The notes: a model not told the origin generated them from the sequence alone. A DNA stretch of 64,000 nucleotides from Embleya sp049739465 (GCF_049739465.1 NZ_JBMHHY010000012.1:1-64000), one strand, 5' to 3'. Positions 17,375 through 26,142 are shown, counted from the stretch's first letter. Numbers and translations are program-made.

Positions 17375-17718
17375 TGCCGCGCCACCAGCTGTTCCTACGC
17401 GCGGCGGCCGTTCGGCCAACCGCACGTACCGATCGCACGTGTCGGTGAGCCATCGAGGCCGCCTCCCGGGTTCCGGGGGGTGGCTTTTTTGGTGTGCGGG
17501 TGGCGGGGGTCACCCACGTGAGTGAATTCGGTATCCACAGGCGCCGAGTAATCCACAGGCGGGTGGACGGTTCGGCCGGGCCGGGGTCGTGCGCGGCACG
17601 GTGGGAACGCGGCTCGGCCCTCGTTTCCTGCCCCGGTTCCGACGCGGGTCGGGCCGCACTCGTCCGAGTCGTTCGGGTCGTGCGCGCCGGGCGCGTACCG
17701 ACCCGCGCTGGAGGTGTG
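17375..17718 (+). promoter_or_regulatory. Intergenic region: terminator and two DnaA-box-like sites
   Basis: A hairpin with arms close to GCCGCCTCCCGG and CCGGGGGGTGGC (about 17459-17484) is followed by TTTTTT and should terminate the mtnP transcript. Further on, GTATCCACA (17531-17539) and TAATCCACA (17549-17557) each match eight of nine bases of the classical DnaA box TTATCCACA and lie 18 bp apart. The rest shows nothing else I can support. The ribosome binding site of the SAF gene (GGAGGTGTG) ends the region. Confidence 0.55.
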
Positions 17719-18438
17719 ATGTCCGCTTCGGGATCGTTCGGATCCTCGCCCGGTGCCGCTCCCCGTTCCGCGTCCGCCGCCGCCCGGGTGTCGTGGCGGC
17801 GCGTACTGGCCCGCCACCGACGGGGGTTGGCCGCACTGTCCGCCGCCGTCGCGGCGCTCGCGCTGATCGTGGCGGTCCGGCCGCCGCCCCCGTCGACCAC
17901 GCCGATCGTGGTGGCCGCGCGCGATCTGCCGGCGGGCAGTACACCCGGGCCCGCCGATCTGGCCCTGGTCGAGATGCCGACGGCGCTGCGCCCGGCGGGA
18001 GTTCTCCGCGCGGTACGACAGGCCGCGGGCGGAGCGCTGACCGGTCCGCTGCGCCGGGGCGAGCCGGTGACCGACGTCCGCCTGGCCGGCCCCGGCGGCC
18101 GACCCGACGGCGGCACGGTCACCCTGCCCGCGCGCTTCGCCGACGCCGACGCGGTGGCAGTGCTGCGGCCCGGCGACCGGATCGACGTACTGGCCGTACC
18201 ACCGCCGGAACACCCCGGGCCGGCCCGGCTGATCGCCCCCGCCGCACTCGTCCTGGCCCGCCCCACCGCGACCGGTGCCGCGGCCGGTCCGTCGCTCGGT
18301 TCCTCGACCGGGGCGTTGTTGCTGCTCGAGGTGCCCCGGGCCGTGGCGGCCGAACTCGCCGGTGTCGCGACCGGCCCCGTACTCACTTACACCATCCACG
18401 GGTTCGCGAGTGGCGCTGTTGCGACGAATCACGAATAA
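17719..18438 (+). CDS. SAF-domain membrane protein (CpaB/RcpC-like)
   Basis: This 239-residue protein has a basic cytoplasmic N-terminus, one transmembrane helix (about residues 36-54), and an extracellular SAF domain starting at IVVAARDLPAGSTPGPADLALVEMP, followed by PLRRGEPVTDVRL. SAF domains occur in CpaB/RcpC Flp-pilus assembly proteins and antifreeze-like proteins; the exact role here is unknown. ATG 17719 is preceded by GGAGGTGTG. It lies just before mscL, an arrangement seen in other Streptomyces. Confidence 0.85.
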   Translation: MSASGSFGSSPGAAPRSASAAARVSWRRVLARHRRGLAALSAAVAALALIVAVRPPPPSTTPIVVAARDLPAGSTPGPADLALVEMPTALRPAGVLRAVRQAAGGALTGPLRRGEPVTDVRLAGPGGRPDGGTVTLPARFADADAVAVLRPGDRIDVLAVPPPEHPGPARLIAPAALVLARPTATGAAAGPSLGSSTGALLLLEVPRAVAAELAGVATGPVLTYTIHGFASGAVATNHE

Positions 18439-18564
18439 CACCAGACTCGTGCGAGTTGTCCGGCTTCATGGGGCATTCCGCGATTACGACCATTATTGGT
18501 ATTGATCGATGATCGGATCGCCCCGTCGAGGCTTCGACCGATCAAGATCGATGGGAATCAAGCA

Positions 18565-19038
18565 GTGGGCGGCTTCAAGAAGTTCCTCATGCGCGGAAAC
18601 GTCGTCGACCTGGCCGTGGCCGTGGTCATCGGCGCCGCGTTCACGGCAGTGGTGAACGCCTTCGTGAAGGGGATGATCAACCCGGTCGTGGGTGCCCTCG
18701 GCACCAAGAACCTGGACAGCTACACGTCCTGCATCAAGGGCCCGTGCGGGGTCGACGCGAAGGGCGAGACGATCGGTGTCCAGCTGTTGTGGGGCTCGGT
18801 CCTCGGCGCGGCACTGACGTTCGTGATCACCGCGGCGGTGGTCTACTTCCTGCTCGTACTGCCGCTCAACCACATGATGGAAAAGCGCAAGCGGGCCCTG
18901 GGCCACGGCGGCGAGAAGGAGCTGAGCGACACCGAACTGCTGGGCGAAATCCGCGACTTGCTCGCCGAGCGGCTCAACCCGCAGGCGCGCCCCGGCCACG
19001 GCAGCACCGGCTCGGGATCGTCCCGCACCGAGGACTGA
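18565..19038 (+). CDS. mscL: Large-conductance mechanosensitive channel MscL
   Basis: This 157-residue protein has FKKFLMRGNVVDLAVAVVIGAAF, the MscL pore helix, a periplasmic loop longer than in E. coli with two Cys residues (YTSCIKGPCG), and a second helix ending in LPLNHMMEKRKRAL. The pore opens under membrane tension to release solutes during hypo-osmotic shock. GTG 18565 was chosen for VGGFKKFL and GGGA nine bases upstream; a TTG at 18496 also lies in frame. Confidence 0.93.
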   Translation: MGGFKKFLMRGNVVDLAVAVVIGAAFTAVVNAFVKGMINPVVGALGTKNLDSYTSCIKGPCGVDAKGETIGVQLLWGSVLGAALTFVITAAVVYFLLVLPLNHMMEKRKRALGHGGEKELSDTELLGEIRDLLAERLNPQARPGHGSTGSGSSRTED

Positions 19039-19054
19039 GCAGGTACCGACACCA

Positions 19055-19126
19055 CTACGCACAACGGCGGACCCGTACGCACAACGGCGGACCCGCACCT
19101 TCCCTCGAAGGTGCGGGTCCGCCGTT
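19055..19126. terminator. Strong bidirectional terminator with a 20-bp duplication
   Basis: A perfect 19-bp stem has arms AACGGCGGACCCGCACCTT (19083-19101) and its complement (19108-19126) around CCCTCG. The left arm sits in a tandem direct repeat of TACGCACAACGGCGGACCCG starting near 19058. It lies between convergent mscL and the following minus-strand gene and should stop transcription both ways. Confidence 0.85.
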
Positions 19127-19146
19127 CGTCGTCGGGTCGGTCGGGG

Positions 19147-19353
19147 TCACATGTGGTGCGGCGGCTTGTCGTCCAGAAAGCGCCGCAGGTCCGCCGGATC
19201 GGGGGCGGCCCGATCCTCGCCCCACCCGGCGTCCGTCTCGTCCGAACCCAGCTCGGGAAGCACTTCGTCCCACCCGAACCGATCGAGCCGCTCGACTCGT
19301 TCCGCCTCGCTCACGTCACCCGCACCCGCCTCCATCGCCCCGATCTCCACCAT
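19147..19353 (-). CDS. Small conserved acidic protein of unknown function
   Basis: This protein of about 68 residues has the pattern ERLDRFGWDEVLPELGSDE and ends in RRFLDDKPPHHM. Small acidic proteins ending in PPHH/PPHW occur widely in Streptomyces without a known function. ATG 19353 is a choice; upstream in-frame starts reach 19413. It sits between the mscL terminator and the sigma factor gene on the same strand as the sigma factor, so it may be its downstream operon partner. Confidence 0.6.
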   Translation of the reverse strand: MVEIGAMEAGAGDVSEAERVERLDRFGWDEVLPELGSDETDAGWGEDRAAPDPADLRRFLDDKPPHHM

Positions 19354-19409
19354 CGCCCGAGGGCTTGAAGACACACCCCCAGTGTGCCGGCGCCCCGGCG
19401 GCACGCCGG

Positions 19410-20387
19410 TCACGCCGCTTCGAGCCCTTGGGCCGTGGCCAGTTCGCGGAGTTCGACCAGTGCCTGCTTCTCGATCTGGCGGATGCGTTCCCGGGTCAGG
19501 CCCAGTTGCTTGCCGACCTCGGTCAGCGTGTGCTCCTTGCCGTCCGCCATGCCGTAGCGCGCCCGCAGGATCGTCGCGGTGCGGCCGTCGAGCCGACCGA
19601 CCAGGTCCGCTATCTGCTCGCGCCGCAGTGTCGCCAGGGTGATGTCCTCAGGCGTCAACGGGTCGGTCTCCTGGACCAGTTCGCCCAGTTCGGTCTCGCC
19701 GTCGTCGCCCACGGGGGTGTCCAGGCTGATCGGGTCACGCGCCCAGCCGATCACGTCCAGGACCCGCTCGGGCGTGGACCCGACCACCTCGGCGATCTCC
19801 GCCATCTCCGGATCACGGCCGTGGTCGCGGGCGAACTCGCGCTGCACCCGGCGGATCTTGCTCAGCTCCTCGACCAGGTGCACCGGCAACCGCACGGTGC
19901 GCGCCTGATCCGCCATCGCCCGGGTGATCGCCTGCCGAATCCACCACGTCGCGTACGTGGAGAACTTGAAGCCCTTCGCGTAGTCGAACTTCTCGACCGC
20001 GCGAACCAGACCCACATTGCCCTCCTGGACCAGGTCCAGGAACGGCATCCCGCTACGCGGGTAGCGACGCGCGACGGAGACCACCAGGCGCAGGTTGGCC
20101 TGGATGAACAGCTCCTTGGCCTGCGCGCCGCGCTCGATCAGCGCGTCCAACTCGGCCCGGTCGACGCCCTTGGGCACCGCGTCCTCGTCGATCAACTTCT
20201 GTGCGTAAAGCCCGGCCTCGATGTCCTTGGACATCTCGACCTCACGTTCGGCGTCGAGCAGCTTGGTGCGGCTGATCTCGTCCAGGTACACACCGACCGT
20301 GTCGCGCTCGACGTCGGCAGCCTTCCGCGTGCGGGAAGCCGCCACTCGCTCGGCGCCCTGTCGGGCCACACCACGTGTAGTCGGCAT
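19410..20387 (-). CDS. RNA polymerase sigma-70 family factor, HrdA/C/D-like (group 2)
   Basis: This 325-residue factor has region 1.2 (TVGVYLDEISRTKLLDAEREVE), regions 2.1-2.4 (LFIQANLRLVVSVARRY, the LDLVQEGNVGLVRAVEKFD core-binding motif, YATWWIRQAITRAMAD), region 3, and region 4.2 (TLTEVGKQLGLTRERIRQIEKQAL). It lacks the long N-terminal region of the principal factor HrdB and matches the short HrdA/C/D-type paralogues. It recognises -10/-35 promoters resembling HrdB promoters. Which paralogue it is cannot be decided here. Confidence 0.92.
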   Translation of the reverse strand: MPTTRGVARQGAERVAASRTRKAADVERDTVGVYLDEISRTKLLDAEREVEMSKDIEAGLYAQKLIDEDAVPKGVDRAELDALIERGAQAKELFIQANLRLVVSVARRYPRSGMPFLDLVQEGNVGLVRAVEKFDYAKGFKFSTYATWWIRQAITRAMADQARTVRLPVHLVEELSKIRRVQREFARDHGRDPEMAEIAEVVGSTPERVLDVIGWARDPISLDTPVGDDGETELGELVQETDPLTPEDITLATLRREQIADLVGRLDGRTATILRARYGMADGKEHTLTEVGKQLGLTRERIRQIEKQALVELRELATAQGLEAA

Positions 20388-20730
20388 GCTCTAGCCCTCG
20401 CTTTCATTCGCGTTCGTCAATATTTCGAACGAACGAGAAGCCTGTGATATTCCGTCCGGAGATGTACGGTAGAAAGGTTGGCCGATAGCGACCCCTGGGA
20501 GCGCCTGCCCGGCCTCGGCCCACGCATGCACGCTCCGGAGTGCCTACGACCCGCTCAACGGTCGACAGGGCCCGGATGTTCCGATCTGCGCACGTGAAGC
20601 CGCCACGCGGCGCCCAGAGGCGGTACCCGAGGCGGCTCCCGACGGCGGATCACCGGCCGTCGACCCACCGATTTCGGCCGGCCCGAACACCGAAGCGCCT
20701 ACCGGCCCGGCGCCGCCTCGGTACGGGTCC
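20388..20730. promoter_or_regulatory. Upstream region of the sigma factor gene
   Basis: This 343-bp region contains the promoter of the minus-strand sigma factor. The first 90 bp are AT-richer than the surroundings, with GTTCGTCAATATTTCGAACG near 20414-20433. The rest is GC-rich and holds the downstream end of the MFS gene. Open frames here lack ribosome sites and family resemblance, and I see no gene. Confidence 0.4.
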
Positions 20731-22260
20731 TCAGTGCGCGTCCGGCGCGGGTGCCAAGTCCCGAGGAATCAGCCGCCAGGCCAGCCCGGCGGCGACCAGC
20801 GCGACCACGCCGCCGGCCAGGAAGGTCGGCGTCATGCCGGCCGTGAACGCGTCGCCCGCCCGGGCGAGCAGGCCGCCCGTACCGAGCCGATCCGCGACCA
20901 CCGAGGCGTCCCCGATCGACTCGCGCACCGCCGACAGGTCGGCCGGGGCGAGGTCCAGGGCGGGCAGGTTGGACCGGTAGAGCGCCGACGCCATGCTGCC
21001 CAGGATCGCCACACCCAACGCGGCGCCCAGCTCGTAGGCGGTCTCGTCGATCGCCGCCGCGCCCCCGGACTCCGCGGCCGGCACCGCGGACATCAGCACC
21101 ACCGACGCGACGGTGGCCAGCGTGCCGACGCCGAGCCCGACCACCGCGAGCGACACCCCCACCAGCGGGTAGTCCACGTCCCGCACGTGTTGCCCGAGCC
21201 ACGGCAGCGCGAGCCCGACACCCATCAGCGCGAGCCCGCTCCCGAGCACGTTGCGCGGCGGGAAGCGGTGCATCAGCGCGGGCACCACCATCGACGCGGC
21301 GATCAGCGCGATCGGCGCGGGCAGCAGGTGCAGTCCGGCCGAGACCGGGCTGTAGCCCTGCACGTACTGGAACCACTGGCTGAGCAGGAACAGCGCCGCG
21401 CCGAGGCCGAGCATGCCCAGGAAGATCGCGGTCGCGGCCATCGTGAACGCGCGGTTGGTGAACAGCCGGACCTGGAGCAGCGGGTTGGCCAGCCGCAATT
21501 GGCGCCGGACGAACACGGTCAGCGCGACCGCGGCCACCACGAGCAGGGCCCAGGCGATCGGATCGCCGACGCCGCCCTTGCCGAGTTGCTTGATGCCGCC
21601 CGCGAGGGTGCCCATGCCGACGATGGACAGGCCCACCCCCGGCCAGTCCCACGCGCCGGAGCGCGGCGAGCGGGACTCGGGCAACAACCACAGGCCGAAC
21701 CCGATCACCGCGACCGCGATCGGCACGTTGAGCAGGAACGCCGACTGCCAGCCGTGCGATTGCACGAGCAGTCCGCCGACCACCGGGCCGAGCGCCATGC
21801 CGCCGCCGAAGACCGCCGACCACACGGCGTAGGCGAGGGCCCGTTCCCGGGCGTCGGTGAACACCTGGCGCAGGATGGTCAGCGTGGACGGCATGATCGC
21901 CGCGCCGCCGACGCCGAGCAGCACCCGGGCCGCGATCACATGCCAGGCGGCGGTCGCGGCCACCGCGAGCAGCGAGGCCGCCGCAAAGATCGCGAAGCCG
22001 ACCAGGAGCAGCCGCTTGCGCCCCCAGCGATCGCCGAGGGCGCCCGCGGTGACCAGCAGGCCGGACAGGGCGAGTGCGTACGAGTCGATGATCCACAACT
22101 GCTCGACCGAGCCGGGCCGCAGATCCGCGACCAGGGACGGGAACGCGACGTTCAGGATGGTCGCGTCCATCGAGATGATCAGCAGGCTCCCGGACAGGAT
22201 CGCGAGCACGGCCCAGCGCAGCGGGTCGCGGTCGGACGAAAGAGCGGCGGAGCCGGCCAT
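20731..22260 (-). CDS. DHA2 family MFS drug efflux transporter (EmrB/QacA-like)
   Basis: This 509-residue protein has 14 predicted helices. DHA2 landmarks are MDATILNVAFPSL in helix 1, GALGDRWGRKRLLLVG (the loop 2-3 motif) and GPVVGGLLVQSHGWQSAFLLNVP (antiporter motif C). It probably expels drugs using the proton gradient; the substrate is unknown. The start codon follows AAGGATTGAGG. A perfect palindrome lies 20 bp upstream, overlapping the stop of the co-directional GNAT gene, so the gene can be regulated separately. Confidence 0.92.
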   Translation of the reverse strand: MAGSAALSSDRDPLRWAVLAILSGSLLIISMDATILNVAFPSLVADLRPGSVEQLWIIDSYALALSGLLVTAGALGDRWGRKRLLLVGFAIFAAASLLAVAATAAWHVIAARVLLGVGGAAIMPSTLTILRQVFTDARERALAYAVWSAVFGGGMALGPVVGGLLVQSHGWQSAFLLNVPIAVAVIGFGLWLLPESRSPRSGAWDWPGVGLSIVGMGTLAGGIKQLGKGGVGDPIAWALLVVAAVALTVFVRRQLRLANPLLQVRLFTNRAFTMAATAIFLGMLGLGAALFLLSQWFQYVQGYSPVSAGLHLLPAPIALIAASMVVPALMHRFPPRNVLGSGLALMGVGLALPWLGQHVRDVDYPLVGVSLAVVGLGVGTLATVASVVLMSAVPAAESGGAAAIDETAYELGAALGVAILGSMASALYRSNLPALDLAPADLSAVRESIGDASVVADRLGTGGLLARAGDAFTAGMTPTFLAGGVVALVAAGLAWRLIPRDLAPAPDAH

Positions 22261-22279
22261 GAAACAACCTCAATCCTTA

Positions 22280-22297
22280 TGAGACATAAATGTCTCA
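22280..22297. promoter_or_regulatory. Palindromic operator TGAGACAT-AA-ATGTCTCA
   Basis: This is a perfect 8-bp dyad with a two-base centre. It overlaps the stop codon of the GNAT gene and lies 20 bp before the MFS start. Its size and position fit a TetR or MarR repressor site controlling the efflux pump. No matching regulator gene is next to it. Confidence 0.6.
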
Positions 22298-23071
22298 CAT
22301 CAGGGTCGACACGTCCACCGGCTCCCCGCCCGGGAGCACCATCTGCACGAACGACTCACACGGCCGGAACCCGAGCCGCTCGTAGACCGCCCGGGCCGGA
22401 TTGCCCTCGGTGACCGCGAGCCCGATCGAGGCCAGCCCGTCCAGTCGGGCCAGCCCGAGGGTGTGCCGCAACAACCGGGCACCGAGCCCGGCGTACGCCG
22501 GATCCGGATCGCGAAAGACCTCGGTGACCCACGGCCCGAGCGACGCCGCGTCGTTGACCAGGACCGCCGCCACCACCCGCCCCCGATCGAGTGCCACCGT
22601 GCTGAACCCGAACAGCGGCCCGATCGTGCCGCCGTCGTACAACCCCTCCAGCCCACGCGGATTCGGCTCCTCGCCGCTGTTGTCGGGATGCCCGGGCGGA
22701 TAGGCGGCGACCCAGATGTCGTAGAGCTCCGCGGGCTCGACCGAGGCCGCGGCCCGCACCTCGATCCGCGGATCGGCCCACTGCGCGTCGCCGAGTTCCG
22801 CCCCCAGGTCGCGGGTGTACTGGTGCAGATGCCGCAACAACCGGCCCCCGGAGGCCAGCAGCACCGCGCCGATGTCCTCGCGGGCGGACACCACCCACCC
22901 GGGCAGCGCGGTCAGGATCGCGGGCGCGGCCAGTTCGGCGGGCCGCCGATGCACGCGCAGATCCATCGCGGCGGGCCGACCCGATCGATTGCCCAATCGG
23001 TAGTCGGCGACCAGGGTCCCGTCCCGATCGAAGACGGTCCCACGCGTACGAACACTCTCGTCGGTAGTCAT
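22295..23071 (-). CDS. GNAT family N-acetyltransferase
   Basis: This protein of about 258 residues has an N-terminal region resembling other two-part GNAT proteins, then the acetyltransferase core: RVVAAVLVNDAASLGPWVTEVFRDP, YAGLGARLLRHTLGLAR (acetyl-CoA loop) and LAVTEGNPARAVYERLGFRP near the end. Substrate unknown. ATG 23071 is preceded by GAAGAA eight bases upstream; ATG 23080 is also possible. It is upstream of the MFS pump, with a 34-bp gap, and may share its transcript. Confidence 0.85.
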   Translation of the reverse strand: MTTDESVRTRGTVFDRDGTLVADYRLGNRSGRPAAMDLRVHRRPAELAAPAILTALPGWVVSAREDIGAVLLASGGRLLRHLHQYTRDLGAELGDAQWADPRIEVRAAASVEPAELYDIWVAAYPPGHPDNSGEEPNPRGLEGLYDGGTIGPLFGFSTVALDRGRVVAAVLVNDAASLGPWVTEVFRDPDPAYAGLGARLLRHTLGLARLDGLASIGLAVTEGNPARAVYERLGFRPCESFVQMVLPGGEPVDVSTLM

Positions 23072-23222
23072 GAGTTTCATTCTTCGATGCGCGAGCAAGT
23101 GATTTGTCTCCCTCGGCGGCGGCGTCGACCCCATCGCCCAGCATCACCCGACACACCGGCCCCCGCATTCCCGGAGACACCAGAACATGCGCGGAGAGTG
23201 ATCGCCCACGAAACTGACATAC

Positions 23223-23552
23223 ATGGATAAAATCTCGCTCCGCACGGCCACGAAGGAGCAACTCGCGTCGGCCCGCAGCACCTCCTCCGGCCGCAGCTCG
23301 GTCACCATGCTCGGCGGCTCCCGGCAACACCTGCGGCAGACCCTGATCGCGCTGACCACCGGCAACTCGCTGGCCCAGCACGAAAGCCCCGGCGAGGCCT
23401 CGCTGATCGTGCTCACCGGCCACGTCCGGATGACCACCGACGACGACACGATCGAGGGCACCTCCGGCGACCTCCTGGTCATCCCCGAGGCACCGCACTC
23501 CCTGGAGGCCGTCGAGGACTCCGCGGTGATCCTCACCGTCGGCAAACCCTGA
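23223..23552 (+). CDS. Cupin-domain protein
   Basis: This 109-residue single cupin contains LAQHESPGEASLIVLTGHVRM (motif 1, a His/Glu-poor variant) and LVIPEAPHSLEAVEDSAVILTV (motif 2). Small cupins of this kind are often metal-binding detoxification or sensing proteins; the ligand is unknown. It is transcribed divergently from the GNAT-MFS pair and is followed by tRNA-Arg. Confidence 0.85.
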   Translation: MDKISLRTATKEQLASARSTSSGRSSVTMLGGSRQHLRQTLIALTTGNSLAQHESPGEASLIVLTGHVRMTTDDDTIEGTSGDLLVIPEAPHSLEAVEDSAVILTVGKP

Positions 23553-23607
23553 CCCACCCCCCACGACCGGTCCGCTACCCTGTCCTGCGGGGCCACCAGG
23601 CCCCGAT

Positions 23608-23680
23608 GCCTCCATAGCTCAGGGGATAGAGCACCGCTCTCCTAAAGCGGGTGTCGCAGGTTCAAATCCTGCTGGGGGCA
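23608..23680 (+). tRNA. tRNA-Arg (anticodon CCT)
   Basis: This is a canonical 73-nt cloverleaf. The acceptor is GCCTCCA/TGGGGGC with discriminator A, the D arm is AGCTCAGGGGATAGAGCA, the anticodon stem CCGCT/AGCGG encloses CTCCTAA (anticodon CCT, reading AGG), and the T arm is GCAGG-TTCAAAT-CCTGC. No integrase or att duplication is visible next to it. Confidence 0.95.
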
Positions 23681-23685
23681 CCTCG

Positions 23686-23712
23686 GGTCAGGTCGGATTT
23701 TCCGACCTGACC
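23686..23712 (+). terminator. Terminator after tRNA-Arg
   Basis: A perfect 12-bp stem GGTCAGGTCGGA / TCCGACCTGACC surrounds TTT, six bases after the tRNA end. There is little T-tract on the plus strand, but its position makes a terminator likely. Confidence 0.75.
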
Positions 23713-23775
23713 TGCTGTGTGTCCAGCGGCGGTTCGGTGAATCCTTCGGTCGACGCGTGTCCCGGCACCCGGCCG

Positions 23776-24759
23776 TCACGTGGTCGGGGCCACCTCCGCC
23801 GCGCTTGCCCGCTGGTACAACGCCGCGATGGCCGGGCCGAAGTAGCTGCTGTAGTTGGTCAGATCGTCGCCGCCCTCCTGGTAGCCGCCGATCACCCCGA
23901 TCACCGTGCCTCTGCCGTTGGCCGGGTCGATGTCGGTGAGCATCGGGCCGCCGCTGGTGCCGTCGGGGAAGTCCGCGCAGTCGAACCGCAGTTGGGTGTC
24001 GGAGAAGGCGGCGGTGGTGTTCTGGCAGCCGACCGGCTGCTGCTGGTCGTCCGGGTAGCCGACCGTCCGGGCGGGCCGGCCCGGCGGTATGTCGAAGGAG
24101 AGTTGCTCGGCGCCGGTGACCGATTCGATCCGGTCCTCCGTACCCGGGCGCCGGACCTGGAGGAACGCCACGTCGTAGGCCGGGTCCCGGTCGCTGACCC
24201 AGCGCGGGTCCACGTCGATCCGGGACGGGACCCATACGCCGTACGGCATCACGCCGTCGTGATAGCCCGGCGCGAACGCGATGTCGGACGCGAAGGCCCC
24301 GCCGTAGACGCAGTGCGCCGCGGTGACCACCAGGTTTCGGTTCGGCGAGGACACCACCGTCGCGGTGCAGAAGTGCGCCGGATTGTCCCCCTCCCCCGCG
24401 TGCAGCAGCGCGCCGATCGCGGGCGTCGGGGCGATCGGCGCGGCCTGCAGCGGATCGGACACCGGCAGTGGCTCCACCGCCGCCGAGGACTCCGTGGGCA
24501 CCGGCGGCATGGGCGCCCCGGAGGGCGCCGCGGGCGAACTGCCGAGCAGCCCGGCGGCGATGCGATCGCCCTCGGCCGGGTCCGGCAGGTGGTATCCCCG
24601 GGCCGCGTCCCCGGTCGGGCGCGTTCTCGGGTGGCCGGAGATCCGGCCGGTCGACGCGAGGCCGACCACGACCAGGACCGCGGCCACACAGAACGCGGCG
24701 CCGAGCATCAGGCGCCGTCTTCCCCGGGTCGCTTCGGGCTGCGCGATTCGTCGCGACAC
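23776..24759 (-). CDS. Secreted trypsin-like serine protease (S1 family)
   Basis: This 327-residue protein has a basic N-terminus, an export or anchor helix (about residues 16-36), a Pro/Ala linker, then a trypsin fold: VVTAAHCVYGG (catalytic His), DPAYDVAFLQV (Asp) and FPDGTSGGPML (Ser). Two Cys pairs could stabilise it outside the cell. The specificity pocket is not obvious. GTG 24759 begins the stretch that leads into the signal helix; the frame stays open upstream to 25074, but the extra residues look non-coding. Confidence 0.88.
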   Translation of the reverse strand: MSRRIAQPEATRGRRRLMLGAAFCVAAVLVVVGLASTGRISGHPRTRPTGDAARGYHLPDPAEGDRIAAGLLGSSPAAPSGAPMPPVPTESSAAVEPLPVSDPLQAAPIAPTPAIGALLHAGEGDNPAHFCTATVVSSPNRNLVVTAAHCVYGGAFASDIAFAPGYHDGVMPYGVWVPSRIDVDPRWVSDRDPAYDVAFLQVRRPGTEDRIESVTGAEQLSFDIPPGRPARTVGYPDDQQQPVGCQNTTAAFSDTQLRFDCADFPDGTSGGPMLTDIDPANGRGTVIGVIGGYQEGGDDLTNYSSYFGPAIAALYQRASAAEVAPTT

Positions 24760-25048
24760 TCGATCACCATTCTCAGCGGGATACGGCCTCGGCTCTTGGA
24801 CGCTACCGGCTGGATGGATACCCCGGTGGGCCTGAAACAGACCGAACCCCGCACGGTCACCAGGTCGTGACGAACTGTTCCTCCGACCGTCGCCCGGGCT
24901 GGTGGGAGGAGGGCGACGGCCGCAGGAATCCCCCGCGTTTCCGCGTGCCGGCGCGGCGCAGTCTCTCCAAACACGCCCGACCGGCCCTGCGACCGTATCC
25001 CGGGGATCCGCCCGATCGGCACCCCGATTCGGGGGATTTATGACTGCC
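24760..25048. promoter_or_regulatory. Upstream region of the secreted protease gene
   Basis: This 289-bp gap between the minus-strand LLM oxidoreductase and the minus-strand protease should contain the protease promoter. I see no clear gene and no strong repeat. An ATACCCCGGTGGG stretch near 24817 is unremarkable. Confidence 0.35.
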
Positions 25049-26068
25049 TTAAGAAAGTTCCATGGTGCGTGCACCTTTTCCGAAGGCCGCCCCGTACGCG
25101 TCGATCGTGGCCGGCACCGCGTCGTGCATCCCGTACACCGCGAACTGCGTCACGCCGAGCACGGTCAGCTCGGCCAGCCGCTCCGCGTGCCTCTCGATCG
25201 GGCCGAGCACGCAGAACCGGTCGACGATCTCGTCCGGTACGAAGTCGGTGGACGGGTTGTCGGCCCGGCCGTGGTGGGTGTAGTCGTAGCCGTCGCGGGC
25301 CCGGATGTACTCGGTCAGCGCGTCCGGCACCGCGCCCGAGTGCTCGCCGTATCGGGCCACCAGGTCGGCGACGTGGTTGCCGACCATGCCGCCGAACCAG
25401 CGACACTGCGCGCGGGCGTGTGCGATCGCCTCGGGCGCGCACACGTACGCGGGCGCCGCGACGCACACCGCGAGGGTGTCCGGATCGCGCCCGGCCGCCA
25501 CCGCCGCGTCCCGGAAGCCGCGCACCATCCACTCCACCAGGTACGGATCGGCCAACTGGATGATCAGCCCGTCCGCCACCCGCCCGGCCAGCGCGAGGGC
25601 CCGCGGCCCGTACGCGGCCATCCACACCGGCAACCGCCCCTCGCGCACCCACGGGATCCGCACCGGCGTACCGGCCAGGTCCACCTCGCCACCCCCGGCC
25701 AGTGTGCGGATCGCGCCGATCGCCTCCTCGAGGCGAGCCAGCGTGCCGGGCCGGCGGCCGATGAAGCGCACCGCCGAGTCGCCCCGGCCGATCCCGCACA
25801 CCGTGCGCGGCCCGTACATGTCGTTCAGCGTCGCGAACAACGACGCCGTCACCGTCCAGTCCCGGGTCAGCGGGTTGGTCACCATCGGCCCCACGGTCAG
25901 CGCGCTCGTCTCGGCCAGGATCCGGCCGAGCACGAGATACGCCTCCTGCCACAACACGCACGAGTCGAACACCCAGCCGTGCTCGAAGCCGTTGTCCTCC
26001 GCGCGCCGTATCAGCGACACCACGGACGACGCGGGCGGATCGGGTTGCAACACCAGGCCGAGTTCCAT
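25049..26068 (-). CDS. LLM class F420-dependent oxidoreductase of the pyrimidine-catabolism type
   Basis: This 339-residue luciferase-like monooxygenase-fold protein has ELGLVLQPDPPASSVVSLIRRAE at the N-terminus, GIGRGDSAVRFIGRRP near residue 92, VWMAAYGPRALALAGRVADGLI near 148 and GVTQFAVYGMHDA near the end. It resembles the TIGR03842-type F420-dependent family that travels with dihydropyrimidinase and beta-ureidopropionase, and both genes lie directly upstream here. A role in reducing or oxidising a pyrimidine-derived intermediate is inferred from context. Confidence 0.85.
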   Translation of the reverse strand: MELGLVLQPDPPASSVVSLIRRAEDNGFEHGWVFDSCVLWQEAYLVLGRILAETSALTVGPMVTNPLTRDWTVTASLFATLNDMYGPRTVCGIGRGDSAVRFIGRRPGTLARLEEAIGAIRTLAGGGEVDLAGTPVRIPWVREGRLPVWMAAYGPRALALAGRVADGLIIQLADPYLVEWMVRGFRDAAVAAGRDPDTLAVCVAAPAYVCAPEAIAHARAQCRWFGGMVGNHVADLVARYGEHSGAVPDALTEYIRARDGYDYTHHGRADNPSTDFVPDEIVDRFCVLGPIERHAERLAELTVLGVTQFAVYGMHDAVPATIDAYGAAFGKGARTMELS

Positions 26069-26142
26069 GACGCTCCGTCGACTCGGTTACCGGAAATCGG
26101 TTACCGGAAAGGGGGGAAGGGGGGAAGGGGGCCGCACCGAAG

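Noticed and set aside
17531..17557. A chromosomal replication origin
   Set aside because: Two imperfect DnaA boxes without dnaA, dnaN or clustered boxes do not make an origin.
23608..23680. tRNA-Arg as an integration site with an adjacent mobile element
   Set aside because: No integrase, excisionase or repeated 3' tRNA end was found on either side.
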